Below, piece by piece: positions 41,252-49,728 of a stretch of 64,000 nucleotides of DNA. Origin of the DNA: Microcoleus sp. AS-A8 (GTDB lineage Bacteria > Cyanobacteriota > Cyanobacteriia > Cyanobacteriales > Coleofasciculaceae); contig JAMPKV010000002.1 in the NCBI GenBank assembly GCA_039962225.1, forward strand, positions 310,001 through 374,000, read 5' to 3'. How positions within the stretch are numbered: position 1 is the stretch's first letter; each line of letters begins with the position of its first letter. The translations under genes were made by a program, and so were the position numbers. The notes beneath the pieces are model-generated. The model made no database searches, was not told the DNA's origin, and saw nothing but the letters and a program-made list of their open reading frames with translations.

Positions 41252-43061
41252 TGTCATTATCCAGGCTAGGGAGTTGACGAAGGTTTACCGTCTTTACAGC
41301 AAGCCTCAGTACCGCTTCTTGGATATGTTCGGACTACTGGGTAAAAAACGCGGGGCTTTTACGGAACATGCGGCGCTAGACGGGGTCAATCTGGATATCC
41401 GGCGCGGTGAAAAGGTGGCTGTCATAGGGCGCAATGGTGCTGGGAAAAGTACGTTTTTGAAGCTGGTAACCCAGGTCACGCAACCCACTTCAGGTCAGAT
41501 TAAGGTAAGAGGCAAGGTACACGCTCTACTGCAAATTGGGACGGGTTTTCACCCAGATTTTACAGGTCGGGAGAATGTTTACGCTTACTTGGCTCAACTG
41601 GGCGTGACGGGTAGAGAGGCTGACCGCAAGTGTGCTGAGATTATTGAATTTGCTGAATTGGAAGAATATATCGATCAGCCGGTGAAAACCTACTCCACGG
41701 GGATGGGTGCTCGGTTGATGTTTTCCACTTCAACGGCAATTACTCCCAATTTGCTGGTACTTGATGAGGTGCTAGGGGTAGGCGATGCTTATTTTACTCA
41801 GAAAAGTTATGAGCGAATTCGGGAGTTATGCGAAGGGGAAGGGACTACACTGCTATTGGTAACCCATGATATTTACTCAGCCTCAAAAATTTGCGATCGC
41901 GTAATTTGGATTGACCGAGGGCGCGTCTTGATGGATGGCAATGCTCCAACTGTCATCAAGGCTTATGAGGACTCGATCCGGGCGCAAGAAGAACAGCGTT
42001 TGCGCTTGCGTAAACAGGCAAAGTTGCAAGAACTCAAAGCCAATCATCAAAGTCGTGCACTTGATTATATCTTGCTGGAAATACGCAGCCGGGACAACAA
42101 GCCACAGCCCTGTCCTGTCTATTTCAGCGAAATATCTCTCTATAATCAGGGTGTGCCAATTGCCAGCCTGCCTCTGGGCGTCAATGGCTTCGATAATGAA
42201 GACAACTCGCATTTACAGCAGGAAGGTACATCCTGGGGCGACACTGTTTTCTGGGAAGGGCGTCAATCCCGCCCCATGCTTAATTACGGTTCCCCGTTTC
42301 ACAAAGTTGCAGGCGTGTTTGTGACTCCGGGACTATTCACAGATGCCGACAAAACACAGATCGACTTATTGATGGAATATTGGTCGGACGAGCCTTGTGA
42401 CCTTGTCCTGCGTGCTTTCATCAAAGGACGTGAGATAGACTTGGGGCCGCTTCCGCCGACAAAGGGACAATGGATTAAACATAGTGTTCAGTGCTTATAT
42501 GAGGGAAAGCAAGGCGAACACAGGAATTTAGAGCCTTTGTCGGAAATCAATACTAGTGGAGTTTATGGTTCTGGCGTTATTGTTGTGCAGAATGTAAAGA
42601 CTGTTGATGATTGCGGCAAAGATACTCATTTTTTGTCACATGGCAAAGGAATGAGCTTTTTAATCGAATATCAAATTGTGAAGCCAACCTTTAATGAAAG
42701 AGCTCAAGTAATCATTGTTCTGCATAAAGATGGTGTACAAGATGTGTGCCGCTTTATTACACGGGATTTACTTTTTGATGCAACAAAAAATAATAAAGGA
42801 ATAATACGCTTAAATATCCCCAGACTTATGCTAGGTGCTGGCACCTATTCTGTAACCATTATGGTAGTCAAAGAAAAATATTTTGACCAGGAACAAACAA
42901 TATTTTTTTCTATTAATCCGAGTGTTTATGCAGTCATTTCAAAAGTTATTGATATCCAAGTTACTGATGGAGGTTTATTGGGTTCAGGTACTATATTCGT
43001 AGGTCATGGCGAGTGGTCTATGGACTTTAATCACGAATTATTATCACCCTACAATTCCTAA
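41244..43061 (+). CDS. wzt: Polysaccharide ABC exporter ATPase, Wzt type, with enlarged C-terminus
   Basis: 605 residues. The ATPase (1-245) has Walker A GRNGAGKST near 62-70, QIGTGFHPDFTGREN, signature YSTGM and Walker B LLVLDEVLG. A basic coil (RLRLRKQAKLQEL) leads to a first beta-rich domain (about 275-430: YFSEISLYNQGVPIASL, LLMEYWSDEPCDLVLRAF) and a second, Wzt_C-like domain (about 440-600: FLIEYQIVKPTFNERAQVII, LGAGTYSVTIMVVKEKYF). Most Wzt proteins have one C-terminal domain of about 150 residues, so this is longer than usual. The C-terminal domain normally recognises the glycan end. The 3' part becomes AT-rich, like the next gene. Confidence 0.93.
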   Translation: MNNVIIQARELTKVYRLYSKPQYRFLDMFGLLGKKRGAFTEHAALDGVNLDIRRGEKVAVIGRNGAGKSTFLKLVTQVTQPTSGQIKVRGKVHALLQIGTGFHPDFTGRENVYAYLAQLGVTGREADRKCAEIIEFAELEEYIDQPVKTYSTGMGARLMFSTSTAITPNLLVLDEVLGVGDAYFTQKSYERIRELCEGEGTTLLLVTHDIYSASKICDRVIWIDRGRVLMDGNAPTVIKAYEDSIRAQEEQRLRLRKQAKLQELKANHQSRALDYILLEIRSRDNKPQPCPVYFSEISLYNQGVPIASLPLGVNGFDNEDNSHLQQEGTSWGDTVFWEGRQSRPMLNYGSPFHKVAGVFVTPGLFTDADKTQIDLLMEYWSDEPCDLVLRAFIKGREIDLGPLPPTKGQWIKHSVQCLYEGKQGEHRNLEPLSEINTSGVYGSGVIVVQNVKTVDDCGKDTHFLSHGKGMSFLIEYQIVKPTFNERAQVIIVLHKDGVQDVCRFITRDLLFDATKNNKGIIRLNIPRLMLGAGTYSVTIMVVKEKYFDQEQTIFFSINPSVYAVISKVIDIQVTDGGLLGSGTIFVGHGEWSMDFNHELLSPYNS

Positions 43062-43150
43062 AAATACATCTCCTATAGATTGCATTTATCTTTGCAATTA
43101 AATTTATATATGAGCAAAATCATAAGCTCTAATTGTAAATTGTTAAGTAC

Positions 43151-45343
43151 ATGGTCAACAATAGGTTACTGTTGCTAACCCAGCGATTTCCCTCGATAGA
43201 AGTTATAGAATCTAGGCTAAATGCTGAACCAGGCACAGTGTGGATGCTCCCACCTGAAGAGATGCCCACTACTGACGCCGACCTCATATCTTTTGCCCAC
43301 AGAATGGCTAGGTTGAGGTCTACCCTAGTTTATCCACAAAGGATTCTTTGGATTCAACCTTTATCCCCGGAACTAACACTAACCTTGGAAGAGGCTGAAC
43401 AGTTAGTAGGTTTAGTTGCTGGAGTAACATTGCTTGAAAAAGATGCTTGCCTTGATGGTCGAGATTGCTATGTGATCGGCGGTGTTATCCGCAAACAGGC
43501 TATTACATTTGGATTAAAATGGTCTAAAGGATGCTTTGAATCTAGTCAAGTTATAAACAAATACTTGAATCGAATTATAGAATATAGTAACTTGATTAAT
43601 GACGCTATACATTTGATTGAATTACCCGAAAATCATGAAATCAACCAAGAATGGCGTGAAGCCGTTTATATCTTTCTTAAAGAATTAATAGAAAAAAATA
43701 TACAGCCAACTCTAGGAATTAGCTTATCTCGCGTTCCCCGACAAGATGGCACAGATTTATGGGAAGCATTGCAATATCTTCAAAGTATCGAGATTAGAAA
43801 AAATCTATCCATTAAAATTAGTTTTCAAATTATAGATAAAAACTTTGATTTATCAGATTCTCAATCAATTCTTGATTTTGCTAAAACACACGAAATAAAT
43901 TGTGATTTATCCCTCGATATTTATGGAAAAAAGAATGAATTGATTCCTTATTATCAGTATGAGGCTTATACTCCACTTAATTTCGATATACGCACCCCGT
44001 CTTTTCACTTAACTCAAAATGCTGTGATGGAAATACCGCATATAGACGGATTGCAACTAATTCAGGGTGAACATACTAATTTAAAACAACTTTTTACAAG
44101 TTACACTACAGATAGTCTATACAGACTCACCGTCGCTTTAAGCCGAAATCTAAGAAAGACCTATTTAGAACAACTGAATTTGAACTCAGATTTGATCTCA
44201 CTGTGGCATTATTTTCATGTCTATAACTGGAGCGCGCCTCCAAACGATATTTTACAGTTACTGTTATTTGACGTAGAAGATTTTTTGCAAAATTTCTCTG
44301 TTGATGACTATAAGCATTTAGAAAAAGAAAATTGGATATGGAATTCGTTTGATTTTTTAAAAGACCTACGTCAAAAATCCCTAGAAACAGGTTTTTATGA
44401 TATTAATTCCATTCTTAAATCTCAAGTTGATCTCCATCAATACCTTGAAGAGCGCACTACGCTAACGCCTGACGGAGAGAAACTGATTGAACTGTTACCG
44501 GCATCTCTGGGGAAAACGCTAGAAATAGGCTCAGGTTACGGTTTAATTGCCCGTAGGATAATAGAAAGAACGGAAAAATATATTGGAGTAGATTTACGAA
44601 TTAATCAAGCCCATGAAATCAACAAACTAGGAGGTCATGGCATCATTGCAGATATTCATAAGTTACCTTTTTTAGATAATTCGTTTGATACTATTATTGC
44701 TGATAACGTAATTGAACATAGTTATAATCCCGAACATGCGTTCAAAGAAATTAGAAGAATTCTTCATGCTAAAGGACGATTGTATGCGCTAATTCCCCTA
44801 GATTATAAAAGTAGTAGTTATCAGTTAAAAGCACATTTTTGGAAAGCTGATGAAAAGTCGATTCGGATTGTAGCTCAAATAGTTGGGCTAAAAATCCAGT
44901 ATATGGAAGTTTTAGATTTGAGCGAATTAAATTATTTTGGATGTTTTCCAGCTAGCTCTGGGAAAACTTGCCTGGTTATCATGGAACCCAAGGATTCTGA
45001 ATTTTTAGACTTACCAACAAATAATATCACTGAAAAAATAAAAATAAATCACGATATAGATAGAAAAATAACTTTTGATGATTATGATCCGAGACATCAA
45101 AATTATAAGATGATAAAGCTTTGTGAAAATGCTCTATTAAATCTACAATCTGAGGTTAATAGAAGGGATGAAATACTAACCAATCTACAAGCAGAAGTCA
45201 CTAAAAGAGATGAAATGCTAACCAACCTACAAGCTAAAATTAATGATGTGCAAGCAGAAGTCAACGATAATTTTATTATAGCCATAGAAAAAAAGATTAG
45301 AAATACCTACCATCATATTAAGAGTTTCTTGAAATTAGATTAA
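43151..45343 (+). CDS. SAM methyltransferase with unrecognised N-terminal half and C-terminal coiled-coil repeats
   Basis: 730 residues. Residues 1-420 are not recognised; alternating strand-helix character (IHLIELPEN, LGISLSRVPRQ, SIKISFQII, NCDLSLDIYG) hints at a barrel-like fold but no catalytic motif stands out. The methyltransferase core starts near 455 with TLEIGSGYGLIARRII, then YIGVDLRINQA and NVIEHSYNPEHAFKEI. The last 100 residues contain 14-residue repeats (NLQSEVNRRDEILT, NLQAEVTKRDEMLT, NLQAKIND), a probable coiled coil. It is AT-rich in an otherwise balanced operon, suggesting later acquisition. It lies 89 nt after wzt; glycan methylation or chain capping is possible. Confidence 0.83.
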   Translation: MVNNRLLLLTQRFPSIEVIESRLNAEPGTVWMLPPEEMPTTDADLISFAHRMARLRSTLVYPQRILWIQPLSPELTLTLEEAEQLVGLVAGVTLLEKDACLDGRDCYVIGGVIRKQAITFGLKWSKGCFESSQVINKYLNRIIEYSNLINDAIHLIELPENHEINQEWREAVYIFLKELIEKNIQPTLGISLSRVPRQDGTDLWEALQYLQSIEIRKNLSIKISFQIIDKNFDLSDSQSILDFAKTHEINCDLSLDIYGKKNELIPYYQYEAYTPLNFDIRTPSFHLTQNAVMEIPHIDGLQLIQGEHTNLKQLFTSYTTDSLYRLTVALSRNLRKTYLEQLNLNSDLISLWHYFHVYNWSAPPNDILQLLLFDVEDFLQNFSVDDYKHLEKENWIWNSFDFLKDLRQKSLETGFYDINSILKSQVDLHQYLEERTTLTPDGEKLIELLPASLGKTLEIGSGYGLIARRIIERTEKYIGVDLRINQAHEINKLGGHGIIADIHKLPFLDNSFDTIIADNVIEHSYNPEHAFKEIRRILHAKGRLYALIPLDYKSSSYQLKAHFWKADEKSIRIVAQIVGLKIQYMEVLDLSELNYFGCFPASSGKTCLVIMEPKDSEFLDLPTNNITEKIKINHDIDRKITFDDYDPRHQNYKMIKLCENALLNLQSEVNRRDEILTNLQAEVTKRDEMLTNLQAKINDVQAEVNDNFIIAIEKKIRNTYHHIKSFLKLD

Positions 45344-45434
45344 CTGTAAAATATAAATTTACTTAGTTAATCTATAATACAAAACTATTAATATAAAAAC
45401 TCTACAAAATAGTTTCTAGAACACAGGTGTGGCG

Positions 45435-47435
45435 ATGTGTGGAATTGTTGGTACTTATAAACCTACTGGCGAGGTCTGTAGTTCAGAAGTCCTAATCGCC
45501 ATGCGCGATCGCATGACGCATCGAGGGCCAGATGGGGCGGGTTTGTGGCGATCGCAAAATGGGAAGTGTGGTTTGGGACACCGCCGCTTATCCATCATCG
45601 ATTTATCTGATGCCGCCGCTCAACCGATGTTAAACCAGGACGGTACAGTGGTACTAACCTTCAACGGCGAAATTTACAATCACGCTGAAATTCGGCAGGA
45701 GTTGGAGGCATTAGGTAAATATCACTGGAAAAGCGACCACTCTGATACAGAAGTCCTGCTGCACGCTTATGAAGAGTGGGGATTGGATTGCGTCCAGCGC
45801 TTCTACGGCATGTTTGCCTTTGCGATTTATGACGCCCGAAATCCAGACAAGCCAGTTGTTCACTTGGTGCGCGATCGCATCGGGATTAAGCCACTGTACT
45901 TTAGTAAAACGCGATCAGGAGAATGGCTATTTGCCTCCGAAATCCGGGCGCTGTTCGCTCACCCCGATTTAACGCCAGAAATGGATCGCACCGCTTTCTG
46001 GCACTACCTAACCTTTATCGTCACCCCCGCCCCCCTAACTCTGTTTCGGGGGATTTTTAAACTGCCAGCCGGTCACACCATTACGATCGACCATACGGGG
46101 AAAGCTACGGCTCATCAATACTGGAATTGTCAGCCTGATGCCGCTAACACTCTAACCGAACAGGATTTGAGCGAAACAGAAGCCGTAGCGGAGTTAACCG
46201 GGTTGCTCAAGCGATCGATTGCCCGCCGCATGGTTTCGGATGTACCCTTTGGTGTTCTACTCTCCGGTGGTGTAGACTCTTCCCTCAATGTAGCTCTGAT
46301 GAGCGAACTGATGGATCGGCCTGTAACGACCTTCACCATTGGCTACGAGGGTAAAGAAGATTACAACGAATTCCAGTTTGCTCGCCGAATCAGCCAACGC
46401 TATGGCACAGAACACCACGAGGCGCTGATTAATCGGCAACAGATGCAAGAGTTCCTACCTCTGCTAGTTCAACTTCAGGATGAACCCATTGCGGATAATG
46501 TCTGTATACCGCTTTACTTTTTGGCTAACTTAGTCAGAGACAGTGGTACTACAGTCGTGCAGGTAGGGGAAGGGGCGGACGAAAACTTCCTAGGTTACTG
46601 GTGGTGCGAACATTATCGTCATAAGTATGAAACGGTTTACCAGGCGGCTCAGCACAAAGTGAGTTGGTGGCAACGTCTTCTGTCTAGAGGTAAAGCCACT
46701 TTGCCGGGATTGAGTGGAGAAGACTGGGAGATTCAGCGTCGGGCTCAGGCAGGTCAGGAACTTTTCTGGGGTGGGGCCGTTTGCTGGTGGGGAGAGATGC
46801 GCCGCCAACTCACACCAGACGCCGCACCGTTCCAGCAGACTCTTGAATGTCCGGTTGAGGGATTATTGCCAGAGAGTCACCAGCTTATCGATAGCCATTC
46901 AGTGGTCAGCCATTACCTGGGTGGCTTGAATGGTCACTTGGTGGAACCTGAGGTACTGCAAAAGATTCCCTACATGGAAATGAAGCTGCGTTTGCCAGAA
47001 CATTTGCTCATGCGGGTCGATAAATTGACAATGGCTCATGCGATCGAAGCCAGGGTGCCCTTTCTCGATCATGAAGTTGTGGAATTCGCCACGCGACTAC
47101 CGCCTACCTACAAGCTGCGCGATGGGGTAGGTAAGTTAGTTCTCAAGAAGTCTGTTGCACCTTACCTTGACAATGATATGATCTACCGGAAAAAACAAGG
47201 TTTTGGTGCACCGATGGAGGAGTGGTTTAAGGAGGGAGATTTTGGTCAGCGGTGTCTGGCTGCTTTTGAGCGATCGCAGATTAAAAAAGAAGGATTTTTA
47301 GATAATCAATATTTTACGGACTTGCTCAAACATCAGATGCACCAAGGTGGCGGCTACAGCTTTCACCTGTGGACGGTGCTAAATGCTGTACTTTGGTACG
47401 AGTCATGGGTCGTGGGTAACAAGAATTGTTTTTAG
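45435..47435 (+). CDS. asnB: AsnB-type glutamine amidotransferase (paralog 1)
   Basis: 666 residues from the ATG at 45435, which places Cys2 at the mature N-terminus (MCGIVG); a GTG six nt upstream would block that. The class II glutaminase domain covers about 1-210 with HRGPDG, HRRLSIIDLS and NGEIYNH. The synthetase domain has the PP-loop LSGGVDSSLN near 275 and the region QDEPIADNVC. The GEGADE motif is followed by NF rather than the usual LF. In polysaccharide loci AsnB homologues can amidate uronic acids instead of aspartate. It is the first of three copies here and is most like the one at 54414. Confidence 0.92.
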   Translation: MCGIVGTYKPTGEVCSSEVLIAMRDRMTHRGPDGAGLWRSQNGKCGLGHRRLSIIDLSDAAAQPMLNQDGTVVLTFNGEIYNHAEIRQELEALGKYHWKSDHSDTEVLLHAYEEWGLDCVQRFYGMFAFAIYDARNPDKPVVHLVRDRIGIKPLYFSKTRSGEWLFASEIRALFAHPDLTPEMDRTAFWHYLTFIVTPAPLTLFRGIFKLPAGHTITIDHTGKATAHQYWNCQPDAANTLTEQDLSETEAVAELTGLLKRSIARRMVSDVPFGVLLSGGVDSSLNVALMSELMDRPVTTFTIGYEGKEDYNEFQFARRISQRYGTEHHEALINRQQMQEFLPLLVQLQDEPIADNVCIPLYFLANLVRDSGTTVVQVGEGADENFLGYWWCEHYRHKYETVYQAAQHKVSWWQRLLSRGKATLPGLSGEDWEIQRRAQAGQELFWGGAVCWWGEMRRQLTPDAAPFQQTLECPVEGLLPESHQLIDSHSVVSHYLGGLNGHLVEPEVLQKIPYMEMKLRLPEHLLMRVDKLTMAHAIEARVPFLDHEVVEFATRLPPTYKLRDGVGKLVLKKSVAPYLDNDMIYRKKQGFGAPMEEWFKEGDFGQRCLAAFERSQIKKEGFLDNQYFTDLLKHQMHQGGGYSFHLWTVLNAVLWYESWVVGNKNCF

Positions 47436-47710
47436 CCACCGTCTCAAGCCCCAGGAATGTATTCGGGCGTTTGACAGAAACAAAAGTGAAAACGCCAAAA
47501 ATAAAGGATACTCATGCTTTATTTTCTTTCTATATAGCAATTTATTTCGTAGCTTGTGCCAAGCTATTTTGTATTACCAAGACAATAACGGAAGGAACGA
47601 ACGTTCAATAAATGTTATGGTCAAGACTGCATGGAGTTAGAGTTATAACAGCGTCTCCTGATACTGCTAGAATCTTCCCAAAGCCTTGTCCCAATTAAGA
47701 GCAATTTATT
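47436..47710 (+). other. Gap between two asnB paralogs with a possible hairpin
   Basis: 275 nt without a gene. GGCGTTT at 47466-47472 can pair with AAACGCC at 47490-47496 (17-nt loop), about 30 nt past the first asnB stop. No T-run follows. Small frames at 47383-47640 and 47426-47611 have no features. Confidence 0.4.
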
Positions 47711-49663
47711 ATGTGCGGTATTTGTGGTGTGATATTCGCCGAGCATGATAGACCAGTGGACGCCAAGCTCATCGAAAGCATGTCTTCTACCATCGTGCAT
47801 CGTGGCCCTGATGAGCAGGGCATTCATGTGGACGGTAACGTTGGCTTAGGTTCCCGGCGGCTATCGATTATTGACTTGGAAGGTGGGCGACAGCCCATTC
47901 ACAATGAGGATAAGACAATCTGGGTTGTCTTCAATGGCGAACTCTACAACTATCCGGAACTTACTCACTCACTGTCGCGACGCGGACATCACTTTTACAC
48001 CCATACTGATACGGAAATCATTGTCCATGCTTATGAAGAGTTTGGTGATGAGTTTCTACAGCACCTAAATGGGATGTTTGCTCTGGCGTTGTGGGATAGC
48101 CGACGTCAGCGATTGGTGTTGGCTCGCGATCGCATGGGCATTAAACCTTTATATTACGCGCTGCATGATGGTGCACTGATCTTCGGTTCTGAACTGAAAA
48201 CGATTCTGACCTATCCGGGTATACCCCGCACAGTCGATCTAGTAGCGCTCAACGAGTATCTGAGTTTTGAATACGTTCCTACACCGCGAACCATCTTTCA
48301 AGGCATATCCAAGCTACCACCAGGACACGCGCTGTCCTTTTCTGAGGGGCGGATGCGGATTTGGCAGTACTGGGACGTTAATCTCGCTCGTAGTGAGAAT
48401 ATTCAACCTAAGCGGTTGGTTGAGTATGAAAACGAACTCCTAGAAATTCTCAGAGAAGTTGTACGCAAGGAGATGGTTAGCGACGTACCCGTTGGCGTTT
48501 TGCTCAGCGGTGGAATTGATTCCAGTGCTGTGGCGGCACTTATGTCAGAGATAGCACCAGAACGGGTCAAGAGCTTTTCAATTCGATTTGACGATGTATC
48601 TTTCGACGAATCTAACTATGCTCACCAGGTGGCTCAGCACTTGGGCACTGAACACCATGAACTAACGTTGACCCCTAAAATGGCACTGGATTTAGTGCCA
48701 CAGGCTGCCAAGTTTCTTGACGAGCCGTTAGGTGACTCATCTCTCATACCAACCTTTCTGCTCTCACAGTTCACTCGCCATCATGTCAAGGTAGCTTTGG
48801 GGGGTGATGGTGGGGATGAACTTTTTGCAGGCTATTCTACGCTTCAGGCTCATCGACTAGTGGAGTATTACGAGTCGCTCCTGCCTAGCGTTGTTCGTCA
48901 TCGCTTAGTGCCGTGGGTTGTAGACAGAATGCCTGTTTCTTTTGATAACATCAGCTTGGATTTTAAAATTCGACGTTTTATTGCGGGTCGGGGTTTGCCA
49001 TTAGTGATTCGCCATCAGCAGTGGTTGGGTTCCTTTACGTCAGCCCAGAAGCAGCAACTCCTACAGCCTTGGACTCAGTTACGAGAAAAAGATACCTACC
49101 AGGTAGCCTTTGACTATCAACGTAACTCTCAAGCAAAGGAAGCCCTGAATCAGCTTTTGTATAGCGATATGAAGTTATATCTAGAAGGGGATATTTTGCC
49201 CAAGGTAGATCGAGCCAGTATGGCTAACTCGCTAGAAGTGCGCGTACCGTTGCTCAATCATACGCTCGTAGAATACGTGTCTGGTTTACCTCATAGTCTG
49301 AAGTTGCGCGGTCTGACAACCAAATACATCTTAAAGCGGGTGATGCGAGACCGTTTACCTGATGCCATTCTACAGCGAGGCAAGAAGGGGTTTAACATGC
49401 CAGTGGCGAAGTGGTTGGCTGGCCCCTTGCGCCCTCTACTGGAAGATATGCTTTCTAAGGAGCGGTTGGAACGTGAAGGACTCTTCAATGCAGGCTATGT
49501 AAAACAGTTGGTCAATGAACACCTGACAGGTCAGTTTGACCACCGGAAATTGTTATGGACTTTGTTGATGTTTGAACTTTGGTATGACCAATGGGGTTCA
49601 GCTGGTCAAGGGAAGAGAGACCTTGTAAGTCCTATAGCATTGATTGGAAACACTACTCCTTAA
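47711..49663 (+). CDS. asnB: AsnB-type glutamine amidotransferase (paralog 2)
   Basis: 650 residues starting MCGICGVIF, so Cys2 is the glutaminase nucleophile. The glutaminase domain shows HRGPDEQG, SRRLSIIDL and NGELYNY; the synthetase domain has LSGGIDSSAVA near 255 and GGDGGDELFAGY. The GGDGGDELF form separates it from the other two copies, which have GEGADE, and is the form seen in the exopolysaccharide/exosortase-associated amidotransferase group. It may amidate a sugar carboxylate or make asparagine. The gene is the last of the 29-49.7 kb plus-strand run and converges on the GT-C gene. Confidence 0.93.
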   Translation: MCGICGVIFAEHDRPVDAKLIESMSSTIVHRGPDEQGIHVDGNVGLGSRRLSIIDLEGGRQPIHNEDKTIWVVFNGELYNYPELTHSLSRRGHHFYTHTDTEIIVHAYEEFGDEFLQHLNGMFALALWDSRRQRLVLARDRMGIKPLYYALHDGALIFGSELKTILTYPGIPRTVDLVALNEYLSFEYVPTPRTIFQGISKLPPGHALSFSEGRMRIWQYWDVNLARSENIQPKRLVEYENELLEILREVVRKEMVSDVPVGVLLSGGIDSSAVAALMSEIAPERVKSFSIRFDDVSFDESNYAHQVAQHLGTEHHELTLTPKMALDLVPQAAKFLDEPLGDSSLIPTFLLSQFTRHHVKVALGGDGGDELFAGYSTLQAHRLVEYYESLLPSVVRHRLVPWVVDRMPVSFDNISLDFKIRRFIAGRGLPLVIRHQQWLGSFTSAQKQQLLQPWTQLREKDTYQVAFDYQRNSQAKEALNQLLYSDMKLYLEGDILPKVDRASMANSLEVRVPLLNHTLVEYVSGLPHSLKLRGLTTKYILKRVMRDRLPDAILQRGKKGFNMPVAKWLAGPLRPLLEDMLSKERLEREGLFNAGYVKQLVNEHLTGQFDHRKLLWTLLMFELWYDQWGSAGQGKRDLVSPIALIGNTTP

Positions 49664-49728
49664 AAGTTTCAAATCAGTTTTTCAGGAGCTTTTTACTTAG
49701 GGAATAATTGGATGTTGGAAAGCCTCTC

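Noticed and set aside
43151-44400. Radical SAM domain in the N-terminal half of the 730-aa methyltransferase
   Set aside because: Barrel-like strand-helix alternation is suggestive, but no C-x3-C-x2-C cluster motif is present.
45121-45260. DNA repeat resembling a CRISPR or tandem array
   Set aside because: It encodes the 14-residue coiled-coil repeats in frame; two and a half copies inside a gene, not an array.
47383-47640. Small frames between the two asnB genes
   Set aside because: AT-rich translations without domains, overlapping the end of the first asnB.
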